From Stigmatella erecta (GTDB taxonomy: Bacteria > Myxococcota > Myxococcia > Myxococcales > Myxococcaceae): a stretch of 64,000 bases of DNA. The translations under genes and the position numbers were made by a program. Positions within the stretch are counted from its first letter, which is position 1, and each line of letters begins with the position of its first letter. The stretch spans positions 1 to 64,000 of the forward strand of contig NZ_FOIJ01000005.1 in NCBI RefSeq assembly GCF_900111745.1, given 5' to 3'. A model generated the notes under the pieces. That model was not told the origin of the DNA. It worked only from the letters and a program-made list of their open reading frames with translations, and did not search any database. Shown here in pieces: positions 33,779 to 42,999 of this stretch.

Positions 33779-34826
33779 GGCCCTGCGGCCAGGCCTCCTC
33801 GGCGCCGGGCTGCTCGCGCTGGGCTGCGGGTGCGCCGCCCCGGGGCGCGCGGGCGCTCAGGAGGTTCCCTGGCAGGTGGTCGCGGCCACGCAGGGCGTGC
33901 TGCCCCCGGCGCGCCGGGTGTTGACGCTGGAGGCCTCCGAGGTGACGGAGGGCCCGGCCCACGTGTCCGCCGCGAGCGGCCTCGTGCGGGCCGGGGCCTG
34001 GATTCACGTCGTGGCGGATGACTCGCTGTTCCTCGCCACGTTCCCCGCAGAGGGGGAGGCCCCCGGCCGGCTCCTGCGCCTGTTTCCGGGAACGCTGCCG
34101 GCGGCGCCGAAGGAGCGCAAGGCGCTCAAGCCCGATCTGGAGGCGCTGTGCCTGCTGGAGGGCGTGCCGGAGGCGCCACACGGGGCCGTGCTGGCGGTGC
34201 CTTCCGGGAGCACGCCGGAGCGCAGGCGGGGCGCCCTCGTCCCGCTGGAGGCGGACGGGGCGCTGGGCGGGCCGGTGCGGGAGGTGGACTTCGCGCCCCT
34301 GTACGCGCGGCTGGCGCAGGAACTGGGCGAGCTCAACGTGGAGGGCGCCGCGCTGACGGGAGGCCGGCTGTGGCTGCTCAACCGGGGCAATGGAGACAAG
34401 GGCCAGGACGCGGTGGTGGTGCTCGACGCGGGCGCGGTGCTGCGGGCGCTGGGCGCCGGGCAGCCGCCTTCCGCCGGCAGTGTCCTCAGCGTGCGGCGCT
34501 GGAGGCTGGGCCGGGTGGGCTCCGTGCCGCTCTCCTTCTCGGATGCCGCCCCGCTCCCGGACGGGCGCCTCGTCTTCACCGCCGCCGCGGAGGCCTCGCA
34601 GAGCTCCTATCTGGATGGCGAGGTGGTGGGCTCGGCGCTGGGCGTGCTGTCCCCGGAGGGCCAGCCCCTGCTGCTCAAGCACGTGAAGACGAAGGCGAAG
34701 CTGGAGGGCGTGGCGGCATGGCCCACGCCCGAGGGGCTCCACCTGCTGCTCGTGTCGGACGCGGATGACCCCACCGTGGCCGCGCCCCTGTTCGAGACGC
34801 TGCTGCGGGACACGGGGGCCCGCTAG
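33771..34826 (+). CDS. lipoprotein of unknown function, possible beta-propeller
   Basis: The GTG at 33771 begins a lipoprotein signal peptide (lipobox LALGC, Cys19) and overlaps the end of the MATE gene by eight bases, so the two are co-translated. The 351-aa protein has repeated strand-like segments, such as SGLVRAGAWIHVVADD, HGAVLAVPSG, GGRLWLLNRGNGD and LPDGRLVFTAAAE. This pattern of short beta-strands ending in polar loops suggests a beta-propeller of the esterase-like/phytase-like kind. No catalytic motif was recognised. Its coupling to an efflux pump gene is unexplained. Confidence 0.72.
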   Translation: MARALRPGLLGAGLLALGCGCAAPGRAGAQEVPWQVVAATQGVLPPARRVLTLEASEVTEGPAHVSAASGLVRAGAWIHVVADDSLFLATFPAEGEAPGRLLRLFPGTLPAAPKERKALKPDLEALCLLEGVPEAPHGAVLAVPSGSTPERRRGALVPLEADGALGGPVREVDFAPLYARLAQELGELNVEGAALTGGRLWLLNRGNGDKGQDAVVVLDAGAVLRALGAGQPPSAGSVLSVRRWRLGRVGSVPLSFSDAAPLPDGRLVFTAAAEASQSSYLDGEVVGSALGVLSPEGQPLLLKHVKTKAKLEGVAAWPTPEGLHLLLVSDADDPTVAAPLFETLLRDTGAR

Positions 34827-34834
34827 GGCACAGG

Positions 34835-35938
34835 TCAGCCCGTGCGGCGGACCTCTTCCGCGAGCGGGGGCGGCGCCGCCTGGGAGGCCGGGGACAGGCG
34901 CCACCAGGGCTCCACGCGCTCGAACCGGCGGGGCTCGACCGGGGCACCGGCCCGGGGCATCACCAGCTGAACGCGCTGCGATTCCGCGAGCCGCACGAGC
35001 GTCTCTGCCGGCTCATCCCACGCGTGAATGGCGAGGTTGAAGGTGCCCCAGTGCACCGGCAGGAAGGCGCCGCCGCCGAGCAGCTCCAGCGCCTTCAGGG
35101 CGTTCTCCGGCCCCAGGTGGATGTCGCCCCAGGCCGGGTGGTAGGCGCCCACCTCCAGCATCACGAGATCGAACGGCCCGAGCCGCTGGCGGATCTCGCC
35201 GTACTCCGGCGTGAGGCCCGTGTCGCCACTGAAGAAGACCTTGTGCTTCGGGCTCTGCACGGCGAACGAGGACCAGAGGGTGCGGTTGCGGTCTCCCAGG
35301 CCCCGGCCGGAGAAGTGCTGGGAGGGCGCGGCGGTGATGCGCAGCTCGCTCCGGGGAATGGGGGCGGACTCCCACCAGTCCAGCTCGGTGATGCGCTCCG
35401 GGGGGATGCCCCAGGCCTCCAGGTGCGCGCCCACGCCGAGCGAGGTGAAGAAGGGCACGTCCGTCAGTGCCAGCTCGAGCAGCGTGGGGTGGTCGAGGTG
35501 GTCATAGTGGTCATGCGAGATGATGACCGCGTCCAGGTGCGGCAGCTGCGAGAGCCGCACCGGCATGGGCTGGAAGCGCTTGGGGCCCATGAAGGAGGAG
35601 GGCGAGGCGCGCTCGCCCCAGACGGGATCCGTGAGCACGCGGACGCCTTCGATTTCGAGCAGCACCGTGGAGTGGCCGAGCCAGGTGGCCCGGAGGCCGG
35701 TCTCGGCGGGCTTCGCCCAGGTGGCGAGCGGGCTGTCGGAAGGAAGGGGCCCGGGGGGCGTGCGGGCCTGTCCGCCGAGGAAATACTCCCCCATCGTCGA
35801 GAAGGCGGTGCCGCGCTTGAGGCCGGGGGCCACGTTCGCGGTGTTCTGGAATGTTCCATCCCGGAACCGAGGGGAGGCCTGTATGCGTTCGAGGCGGAGG
35901 CCCTGGGCCTTGCCTCCGAAGACGGAACCCTTGGACAT
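34835..35938 (-). CDS. MBL-fold hydrolase, NAPE-PLD/UlaG-like
   Basis: The 367-aa protein has the N-terminal LRATWLGHSTVLLEIEGVRVLTDPVW segment (quoted in part) and zinc motif SHDHYDHLD, followed by FSGDTGL and LPVHWGTF histidine/aspartate ligands, as in N-acylphosphatidylethanolamine phospholipase D-like MBL proteins. In bacteria this group may act on phospholipids, but the substrate is not established. No signal peptide was seen, although the N-terminal SKGSVFGGKAQG region is unusual. The start is the ATG at 35938. It converges on the lipoprotein gene at 34826 with an eight-base gap. Confidence 0.88.
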   Translation of the reverse strand: MSKGSVFGGKAQGLRLERIQASPRFRDGTFQNTANVAPGLKRGTAFSTMGEYFLGGQARTPPGPLPSDSPLATWAKPAETGLRATWLGHSTVLLEIEGVRVLTDPVWGERASPSSFMGPKRFQPMPVRLSQLPHLDAVIISHDHYDHLDHPTLLELALTDVPFFTSLGVGAHLEAWGIPPERITELDWWESAPIPRSELRITAAPSQHFSGRGLGDRNRTLWSSFAVQSPKHKVFFSGDTGLTPEYGEIRQRLGPFDLVMLEVGAYHPAWGDIHLGPENALKALELLGGGAFLPVHWGTFNLAIHAWDEPAETLVRLAESQRVQLVMPRAGAPVEPRRFERVEPWWRLSPASQAAPPPLAEEVRRTG

Positions 35939-36020
35939 GCCCGGAACCTTAACGCCCCGGTTTCCGGGGTGCCATGGTAGTGGCGGCGCTTGAGAACGCA
36001 CGGAAGGGCAGGTGCTCGGA

Positions 36021-37217
36021 ATGGGTGAGGCCCAGGGGAAGGCGGCAGGGCTGAGTGCGGGGCAGGTGTGGGTGATGGCGGTGGCGGCGGGGATGGCGGC
36101 GGCCAACCTCTATTACAACCAGCCCCTGCTAGGGGACATCGGCCGGGAGTGGGGGGCGGCGGGCAGCGCGCTAGGCTGGGTGCCCACGCTGACGCAGGTG
36201 GGCTACGCGATGGGCATGTTGCTCATCGTGCCGCTGGGGGACAGCCTGGAGCGGCGGCGCATCATCGTCACGATGACGCTGCTGTCCATGCTGGCGATGG
36301 TGGGCGTGGCCTCGTCCCAGAGCCTGGCGTGGATGGTGGGGGCGAGCTTCGCGGTGGGGCTGACCACCGTCATTCCCCAGCTGCTGATCCCCTTCGCGGC
36401 GCACCTGGCGGCGCCGTCCGAGCGGGGGAAGGTGGTGGGCATGGTGATGAGTGGCCTGCTCGTGGGCATCCTCCTGTCGCGCACGGCGGCGGGCGTGGTG
36501 GGCACGCACCTGGGCTGGCGGGCGATGTTCTGGATCGGCGCGGGGCTGATGCTGGTGCTGGCGGGGGTGCTGCGGTGGCGGTTGCCGGTGCAGCCCGCGG
36601 CGGAGGCGCTCTCCTATCCCGCGCTGCTGAAGTCCCTGGGCAGCCTCGTGCGCGAGGAGCCGGTGCTGCGGCTGCACGCGCTGCTGGGGGCGCTCACCTT
36701 CGGCGCGTTCGGGGCCTTCTGGGCGACGCTGGCGCTCTACCTTCAGAGCATGCCAGGGCACTACGGCCCGCAGGTGGCGGGGTTCTTCGGCCTGGTGGGG
36801 GTGGCGGGGGCGCTCGCGGCGCCGCTGGTGGGCCGCTACGCGGACGTGCGGGGGGACCGGAAGATCAACGCGCTGGCCATCGGAGTGTTGCTGGCCTCGT
36901 TCGGGGTGCTGTGGTGGGGACGGGAGTGGCTGTGGGCGATTGGGGTGGGGGTCATCCTGTTGGATCTCGGCGCCCAGTCGAACCACATCTCCAACCAGAC
37001 GCGCGTGTACGCGCTGCGCCCGGCGGCGCGGAGCCGGCTCAACACGCTCTACATGGTGACGTACTTCGCGGGCGGGGCCAGTGGCTCCTACGTGGGAACG
37101 GCGGCCTGGACGCACTTCGGCTGGGCGGGGGTGTGCGGCGTGGGCGCGGGGCTGTCCCTCGCGGCGCTCCTGGTGCTGGGGGTGGGCGCCTCCCGGAAGG
37201 CTTCTACACCTGCTTGA
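36021..37217 (+). CDS. MFS transporter, DHA1-like efflux
   Basis: The 398-aa protein has twelve membrane segments and opens with LYYNQPLLGDI, a signature of a small MFS subgroup close to YnfM/AraJ-type exporters. The loop after TM2 (PLGDSLERRR) matches the MFS motif A. A GTG at 36012 could add three residues. The 3' end overlaps the converging Imm11-like gene by 14 bp. The substrate is unknown. Confidence 0.9.
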   Translation: MGEAQGKAAGLSAGQVWVMAVAAGMAAANLYYNQPLLGDIGREWGAAGSALGWVPTLTQVGYAMGMLLIVPLGDSLERRRIIVTMTLLSMLAMVGVASSQSLAWMVGASFAVGLTTVIPQLLIPFAAHLAAPSERGKVVGMVMSGLLVGILLSRTAAGVVGTHLGWRAMFWIGAGLMLVLAGVLRWRLPVQPAAEALSYPALLKSLGSLVREEPVLRLHALLGALTFGAFGAFWATLALYLQSMPGHYGPQVAGFFGLVGVAGALAAPLVGRYADVRGDRKINALAIGVLLASFGVLWWGREWLWAIGVGVILLDLGAQSNHISNQTRVYALRPAARSRLNTLYMVTYFAGGASGSYVGTAAWTHFGWAGVCGVGAGLSLAALLVLGVGASRKASTPA

Positions 37218-37773
37218 ACTTCGTCCCCGTGGCCTCGATGCGCTCCAGGGCCTTCTTGATCTCCTCGGAGACGATGAGGGCGATGGTCCATCCCCAGGTG
37301 CGGAAGATCTTGGCATCTCCCACCTTCGAGGGGTCGATCCGCATCTGGTAAACGGCCCGGTACTGTCCCGTCTTCTCGGGCCGGCCATCCTCGGGCCTCC
37401 AGTACCGGACCTCACCAGAAGCCTTGTCATCGATGCATTGGACAAGGCGGGTAGCGTTCAGGATGCAGAATTGATCCGGTTGCCCCTGAATGCCGGCAGG
37501 GATGATGTCCACGTCGTGCGGGGCCATCTCCGCGAGAAGGGAAGCCACCCTGACGTGGACAACGGGGATACTGAATGCCGCGTGTGAGAAATCGAGTGGG
37601 GTGCCGGAGGTCTTGACCGGAAGCTGGATGCGGTCTGTGAGCTGGGCACGCGCTCCTACTCTGAATTGCCAGGGATCTTCGAGCGGGTGGCCGTTCGCGC
37701 CGAGGGGATGGCCTAGTTCCCAACGCTTCGGCAAGTAGACGTCGTCCGCCAGGTCGAAGTACCGCATCGGCAT
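37204..37773 (-). CDS. Imm11 (DUF1629)-family immunity-type protein
   Basis: The 189-aa protein matches the Imm11 layout common in myxobacteria: MRYFDLADDVYLPKRW at the start, EDPWQFRVG, then VRVASLLAEMAPHDVDIIP, ILNATRLVQCIDD and a closing RTWGWTIALIVSEEIK. Imm11 proteins are predicted antitoxins for polymorphic toxins and are usually next to the toxin. Here no toxin gene is adjacent: upstream is a small lipoprotein gene, downstream the MFS gene. Its base composition is somewhat less GC-rich than its neighbours, in keeping with a mobile cassette. It may protect against toxins from kin rather than from its own cell; that is inference. Confidence 0.8.
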   Translation of the reverse strand: MPMRYFDLADDVYLPKRWELGHPLGANGHPLEDPWQFRVGARAQLTDRIQLPVKTSGTPLDFSHAAFSIPVVHVRVASLLAEMAPHDVDIIPAGIQGQPDQFCILNATRLVQCIDDKASGEVRYWRPEDGRPEKTGQYRAVYQMRIDPSKVGDAKIFRTWGWTIALIVSEEIKKALERIEATGTKFKQV

Positions 37774-37835
37774 CGTGTCCCTCTTACCGTCAGCGGCTCT
37801 GGGTGACCAGCCGGTTGAGCCGCGAGGGAACAGGC

Positions 37836-38327
37836 CTATTCGCTGGAATCAGCACCCTGGGCCGAGGTGCACTGAATCGTGTTCTGTGCCTGCCGGGGAT
37901 CCAGCGTGCACCGCAGTTCCTGCTCGCTGGCGCCCGGTGCGGCGGCCATGTAGCTCAGCGCGAAGCGCAGCTCGAACCCCTGCCAGGACAGACCGGAAAG
38001 CGTCACGTCCTGAGCGGCGTCAGGATTCAACGAGAGCTGCTCCGCTCCCAGGGTGACAGCGCAATACTTCCGAGTCTCCTTGACCTTGGGCTCACCGGGC
38101 ACCCGCACGTTGACCCGTTCCACACGCAGGCAAGGGTCGTACTCGGTGTTCGCGAGCACGGCGCGAAAGAAATCCCCTTCGGGCTCGAGGGTCCTGCTGC
38201 TGCCCACCACGCTCTTCACGAGGGGCCCCACCTGCAGGAGGGACTCCGTCCCTTGGGGCTTCTCCACGGCTCGGGGCGTCGAACATGCCACGAGCGGTAG
38301 GAGCAACGGCAGAACGGCTTTTTTCAT
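37836..38327 (-). CDS. small lipoprotein of unknown function
   Basis: The 163-aa product has a signal peptide with lipobox LVAC (MKKAVLPLLLPLVAC). The mature part is beta-strand-rich with four cysteines that could form two disulfides, and it ends in a polar tail. I do not recognise the family. It lies 62 bp upstream of the Imm11-like gene on the same strand and may share its transcript. Nothing shows that it is the matching toxin. Confidence 0.65.
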   Translation of the reverse strand: MKKAVLPLLLPLVACSTPRAVEKPQGTESLLQVGPLVKSVVGSSRTLEPEGDFFRAVLANTEYDPCLRVERVNVRVPGEPKVKETRKYCAVTLGAEQLSLNPDAAQDVTLSGLSWQGFELRFALSYMAAAPGASEQELRCTLDPRQAQNTIQCTSAQGADSSE

Positions 38328-38393
38328 GTTCTTCGCGCCACCTGGATCCGCTGCGGAAGTGCAGCGGACCTCAGGATACGCCGCGGATTCAAC

Positions 38394-41300
38394 TTACGGG
38401 GCCTCGGCAGCGCTTGCGGCGTTCTGGGGCCCGCGCACCTCGCGCAGCACGAAGTCCATCCCGTTGTTGTCCGAGTCGTGGCCGTTGCCCCGGAGCGCAT
38501 CGGCACCCCCGCTGGCCATGGTCGCGGAGGTGGACGTGCTCACCGCCTTGCGCTCATAGGTGCCCAGGGTGGCCGGGGTTCCCGTGATGGGCGTGCCCTC
38601 GGGGGAGTTCGCCGTGGCGCCGTACCCGACCTTGTCCACCGCCAGGGCCTCATTCACGCCCGTGCCAATGCCCGGCTTGCCCAGGCGGATGTGTCCCACG
38701 GCGCCAGCGAGCTGAATCGCAGCGCCATAGGAGGCATCTCCCGCCGGGGTGCCGCTGTAGGAATTGCCCGTCACCAGGTAGAAGCGGTGCGCGCCAATCT
38801 TCGCGTCCGCGGGCAGGGTGTAGCTGTTGTTGTAAGCCGTGCCGGTCGCGCTCTTGTACTGGAGCTTCCAGCCCGCCAGGTTCACCTCGGCGTTGGTCGG
38901 ATTGTACAGCTCGATGAACTCGTCATTGGCGCTGGCGCCCGCGACGGCGAACTCGCTGATGACCACATGGTCCGTCGCGGGGGCGGGCGGCGTGATGGTC
39001 ACGGTACCGAAGTAGCCGGTGGTGGGATCCGCCACGCCCGCCTGATCGCAGTACACGTACGCGGAGGGCGCCTTCCCGGTCTCCACGAAGCGGTAGCGGA
39101 AGCCGTAGCGGTAGGAGCCGGCCGTGGACAGGGTGAGCGTGCCCTTCGTCTCATCCTCGTTGGAGGTGGCGGTGTAGGCGCCATTGGACAGGATGGGCGT
39201 CCAGGTCCAGGCCTCCGCGGAGCCCGTCGTGGGGCCATACCCCAGCTCCGCGAAGAGGTAGGGGTAGTAGTCGTTGCCCGAGAGGTTGCGGTCCGTGACG
39301 CTCACGCCGCGAACGCGGCTGGTGATGGCCACGGACGTTCCCGCCGTGGTGGCTGGCAGCGTCTTGGGCGACTCGATGTTGCAGAAGTCGATGGAGGGTG
39401 TGGCCGCCATGCCGCACGCGGAGTTGGCGGCGCCCGGGGAGCCGAAGTCCCCACCCGGTAGTGGCGCCTCCGCGTCACACCAGTACCAGGGATACACGTT
39501 GGCCGCGGAGCCCAGGATGCGCGAGGACAGGCTCATCGCCTTGCCCACGGTCTGCGGAAAAGCCGGTGTGTACCCCAGCGACTCCAGCAACGTCCCGTTC
39601 CGGGAGATGTCGAACTGCCCCGAGCCATCCAGGACGATGCTGGCGGGGTAGGCGAAGCCCACCGGGACGCCGCCGTTGGTGGCGGCGTCCGGATTGCCCG
39701 CCAGGACGAAGGCTCCCTTCCGGCCCACCACCACCGGCACGGTGCCAGCGCCCACGCTGAAGGTGGACGCCGTGCCCGAGCCATTCACGTAGGAGACCGT
39801 GAGCCCATTGAGGTTGAGCAGGTTGCCCGTGGTGTTGGTCAGCTCGAAGTACTCGGTGGTCCCGGCGGAGGGCGAATGCATGACCTCGGAGAGGACGAGC
39901 TGGCCCGCTTCGGGCGGTGCCGCCGTGTCGCACGCGCCCTGGAAGCAGACCGCTTGGGTGCCCGTGCAGGCGGTGACCACCGGCGTCTGCTGGCAGACCG
40001 GGGCGTTGTCCACGTCGGTGCAGGTGGCGGTGTAGGTGATGCGCGAGAGGCCATCCTCGCCGCACACGGGCGCTGCGGCCGTGCAGGTGTAGCCCTCGCA
40101 CGGGTCCACCTGGGTGGCGGTGCTCTGCGTGGAGAAGCCCGTGTTGCCCACGTCGTCCGTCACCCGGAGCGCGAAGTGGTACTCCGTGGACGGCGTGAGC
40201 CCCGTCACCAGGGCCGACTCGGCGCTGCCCGCGGGCTGGGGCGCGCCCAGGGGCACGGGCGTGGCGGAGCCGAACGTCTCTGGGGTGAGGGGGGCCGTCG
40301 CGTAGCGCAGCTCGTGCTGGGTGGCGGTGCCCAGCGTGCCGTCATCCCCCACGGCCACCCAGTTCACCCGCACCTGGCGGCTCGTCTTGTGGCTGAAGGT
40401 GAGCGCCGCGGAGCCCGGAGACACATCGTCCACGATGGTGAACGGCTCGCTGCGGACGTCATCCAGCGGCGCGCCCATCACCTCCAGCTGGAAGCCCGTG
40501 CCCTGCTGGTCCACGCGGAGGTTCGAGAACGTGGCCACGCCCGCGACGGGCGCCACGCTCAGCGCGTCGCCGGAGAGCACCGCCTCGGCGTTGCCGCCCA
40601 CCAGGGCCACCATCAGGGTGGGGCTGCTCACGGAAGCCGTGTTGCCGAACGCGTCGGTGAGGGCCACGGTCACATCCGCCATGGGCTGGCGCACGCTCCG
40701 GGACGCGGGCTGCGTGCGGAACACCAGCTTCGCCGGGGCGCCGGGCGCCACCTGGGGGGAGGCCGTGCCCGTCAGCGTGTCCAGGGCCACGTCCTTCGCG
40801 GTCACGGTCTGCGGGCCCGAGGTCTTCAGCGTCACCGGGAAGGTCCGCTGGCCCGCGTCCCCCGCGGAGAACGGCGCATCCGGGGGCAGGTCCGCCAGCG
40901 TGTCGCTGGAGGTGAAGTGCACCGTGCCCGTGTAGCCGCTGGCCACGTTGCCGAAGGCATCCTTCGCCGTCACCGTCAGGCTCTGGGCGCTGCCCGCCGT
41001 CACCGGCGAGGCCAGGCCCGTCAGCTCCAGGCGCGAGGCGCTCGCGGGGGCGATGGAGAAGGCCATGCTGGTGGCTGGGGTCAACGGGGCCGCGCTGGCG
41101 CTCAGCGTGTAGCCGGTGCCCGCCTGATCAATCCGGACGCCGGTGAAGGTGGCCACGCCCTGCACCGCCGAGGCCGTGAAGGGGCCCGCGCCCGAAGCGC
41201 CCTGTACCGTCAGCGTCACCGCCTGGTTGGCATTGCCCACGACGAGCCCGTTGGCGTCCTGGATCTCCACCTGGATGGGGGCGAGGGCCACTCCGGCCTC

Positions 41301-42413
41301 GCCACCCTGCGGCTGCTGCCTGAAGACCAGCCGGGTGGCCGTGGGGTACGGCGTGGACACGGCCAGCGTGGCCGAGCGCACGGCATTGCCCGCGGTGTCC
41401 TTCACCTGGAGGGCCACGAAATAGGACGTGCCTGGCGTGAGGCCGGACAGGAGGGCGGACTCGGTGGTGCCGGGGCTCGCCGGAGAGCCCAGGCCCGTCA
41501 CGGGCGTGGCCGCCTGGAAGTCCGCGTCCGAGACGATGGCCGCTGTGGAGTAGCGCAAGTCGTGGCTGGAGGCCGTGCCGAGCACCCCATCATCGCCCAC
41601 CGCCTCCCACCTGACGGTGAGGGAGGTGTCCGAGGCGCTCGCCAGCGAGAGCACCGGCGCGGCGGGCGGCACCGTGTCCGAGAGGGTGAAGGGCTCGCTG
41701 GAGGCGGACTCCAGTCCGGCCACCGAAGCCGTCAGCACATAGCCCGTGTTCTCCTCGGCGATGGAGAGCCCCTCGAAGGAGGCCACGCCCGCCACCGCGC
41801 TCGCCGTGAGCGGGCCGCTCAAGGTCCCGCCCAGGTTGAGCGAGAGCGTCACCGGGGCCGTGCTGGAGGATGCCGTGTGGCCCTGCGCGTCCTGCAGCGT
41901 CACCTGGACGCCGAAAGGCGCGCGCACCGCGTGAGGCCCCGGCTGCTGGGTGAAGACCAGCTTCGCGGGCGGGCCCGCCGTGACGGGGCGGACGAACGCC
42001 ACGGTGGGCCGCATCGAGAGCGTCACCGGCCCGCCGTCCGCGTCCACCGAGGCGGTCACCGTGCGGAGGCCCTCGGAGGTGGAGGTCAACGCCGCCGTCG
42101 CCACGCCCTGGGCATCCGTGGGGGCCGAAGGCTGGGTCACGGTGCCTTCAGGCACCTCCACCTTCACCGTGCGGCCCGGGAGCGGCGCCCCATCCGTGCC
42201 GCGAACGGTCACCTGGATGTCCACGGTGTCCTGGCCATCGGCCCGCACGTCCTGGGACCTGCTCACCGTCACCGTCGAGCGGTCCGCATCGGGGCGCGCC
42301 AGGGGCGGCTCGCTGGGCTTGGAGTCTCCACCACCGCATCCCGTGGCGGCCAAACCCAGCACGAGCAAGCTCCACGCGGCGAGCCGCGCGAGCGAGGGGC
42401 AAGCGTGCATCAT
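38394..42413 (-). CDS. 1339-aa surface lipoprotein with Ig-like, FN3 and two lamin-tail domains
   Basis: The signal peptide ends in a lipobox (LAATGC, residue about 26). Residues about 45-135 resemble an invasin-type Big_1 domain (VDIQVTVRGTDGAPLPG). Repeated Ig-like strands and two fibronectin-III-like copies with near-identical cores follow (WEAVGDDGVLGTASSHDLRYSTA and WVAVGDDGTLGTATQHELRYATA), near residues 260 and 685. A cysteine-rich stretch lies at 770-835. Two lamin-tail (LTD) domains follow, at about 838-960 (VLSEVMHSPSAGTTEYFEL) and about 1150-1290 (VISEFAVAGASANDEFIEL). LTD domains in bacteria are found in large secreted proteins and nucleases; here no enzyme motif is seen, so adhesion or matrix binding is likely. 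The two FN3 cores suggest internal duplication. Confidence 0.85.
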   Translation of the reverse strand: MMHACPSLARLAAWSLLVLGLAATGCGGGDSKPSEPPLARPDADRSTVTVSRSQDVRADGQDTVDIQVTVRGTDGAPLPGRTVKVEVPEGTVTQPSAPTDAQGVATAALTSTSEGLRTVTASVDADGGPVTLSMRPTVAFVRPVTAGPPAKLVFTQQPGPHAVRAPFGVQVTLQDAQGHTASSSTAPVTLSLNLGGTLSGPLTASAVAGVASFEGLSIAEENTGYVLTASVAGLESASSEPFTLSDTVPPAAPVLSLASASDTSLTVRWEAVGDDGVLGTASSHDLRYSTAAIVSDADFQAATPVTGLGSPASPGTTESALLSGLTPGTSYFVALQVKDTAGNAVRSATLAVSTPYPTATRLVFRQQPQGGEAGVALAPIQVEIQDANGLVVGNANQAVTLTVQGASGAGPFTASAVQGVATFTGVRIDQAGTGYTLSASAAPLTPATSMAFSIAPASASRLELTGLASPVTAGSAQSLTVTAKDAFGNVASGYTGTVHFTSSDTLADLPPDAPFSAGDAGQRTFPVTLKTSGPQTVTAKDVALDTLTGTASPQVAPGAPAKLVFRTQPASRSVRQPMADVTVALTDAFGNTASVSSPTLMVALVGGNAEAVLSGDALSVAPVAGVATFSNLRVDQQGTGFQLEVMGAPLDDVRSEPFTIVDDVSPGSAALTFSHKTSRQVRVNWVAVGDDGTLGTATQHELRYATAPLTPETFGSATPVPLGAPQPAGSAESALVTGLTPSTEYHFALRVTDDVGNTGFSTQSTATQVDPCEGYTCTAAAPVCGEDGLSRITYTATCTDVDNAPVCQQTPVVTACTGTQAVCFQGACDTAAPPEAGQLVLSEVMHSPSAGTTEYFELTNTTGNLLNLNGLTVSYVNGSGTASTFSVGAGTVPVVVGRKGAFVLAGNPDAATNGGVPVGFAYPASIVLDGSGQFDISRNGTLLESLGYTPAFPQTVGKAMSLSSRILGSAANVYPWYWCDAEAPLPGGDFGSPGAANSACGMAATPSIDFCNIESPKTLPATTAGTSVAITSRVRGVSVTDRNLSGNDYYPYLFAELGYGPTTGSAEAWTWTPILSNGAYTATSNEDETKGTLTLSTAGSYRYGFRYRFVETGKAPSAYVYCDQAGVADPTTGYFGTVTITPPAPATDHVVISEFAVAGASANDEFIELYNPTNAEVNLAGWKLQYKSATGTAYNNSYTLPADAKIGAHRFYLVTGNSYSGTPAGDASYGAAIQLAGAVGHIRLGKPGIGTGVNEALAVDKVGYGATANSPEGTPITGTPATLGTYERKAVSTSTSATMASGGADALRGNGHDSDNNGMDFVLREVRGPQNAASAAEAP

Positions 42414-42999
42414 GAATCCATCTCCAGGCGAGGAAAGCGCGGGCTTTGCCAGCGGTGCGCGGCGAAGGCGTTGTCACTTTGTATCAGAAGGCGCTGACCC
42501 TCGAAACCCGGCCCCCGGGAGGGCTCGCCAAGTCCGTGATACACGCGGCTGCAACGGACGCCTGGAAAAACACGGCTTGAGTCGTCTCCTTGCCTGCTTC
42601 ACAGCTGATACCCTTGCCGAGCACGAGGACTGAAGCCGTACCGCGCGCTGGCGAAGAAGCGCCCCGTGCGGCCACAGCCCCACATGACTTCATCGGCGAG
42701 GGTGAGGATGCCGTGGCGGCGGCAGATCTCCCCCCACGCGCTCGAAGTAGCCCGGCGGGGCCCTTCCCGTTGAATCGTCTCCTCCAGGAGCCGCGCGTAA
42801 TAGGCGGCCCCGTCGCGCGCGTAGTCCGCGAGCCCCGGGCGGTACGGGGAGGGCGCGGGCGTGGGGACCACCTCGGAGAGCAGGGGTCCGAAGAACTTCT
42901 GCGCGTCTATAGGGTGGGCTTCTCACATGTGTGTGTCAATAGCCGCTCCCCGTTGCGTCCGGGGCCCTTCCTTCCCGTGGCGAGACGTGGAAGGAATGC
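42414..42999. other. 586-nt gap holding an aminotransferase remnant and no intact gene
   Basis: This gap lies between the start of the large Ig/LTD lipoprotein gene (minus strand) and the PilZ gene (plus strand), so promoters for both should be at its ends. Apart from the decayed aminotransferase at 42599-42915, no frame here resembles a protein. The stretch next to the lipoprotein start (about 42414-42490) is less GC-rich. AAGGA at 42991-42995 is the ribosome-binding site of the PilZ gene. Confidence 0.55.
42599..42915 (-). pseudogene. class III aminotransferase remnant, internally deleted and frameshifted
   Basis: The minus strand from about 42915 reads QKFFGPLLSEVVPTPAPSPY and then YARLLEETIQREG, as in the middle of PLP-dependent class III aminotransferases. 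The next expected part (an EP..G...PPPGYFERV region) is present only as PPGYFERV in a different frame, and the first frame resumes with GEICRRHGILTLADEVMWGCGRTGRFFA, which contains the conserved D-E-V of the PLP site. The frame ends at 42599 after unrelated residues. The N-terminus, part of the middle and the C-terminus with the catalytic Lys are missing, so it cannot work. The region 42414-42598 beyond it shows no gene. Confidence 0.7.

Noticed and set aside
39876-42497. 873-codon plus-strand frame opposite the large Ig/LTD lipoprotein
   Set aside because: It is an antisense shadow of a real gene with clear domains; it has no motif of its own.
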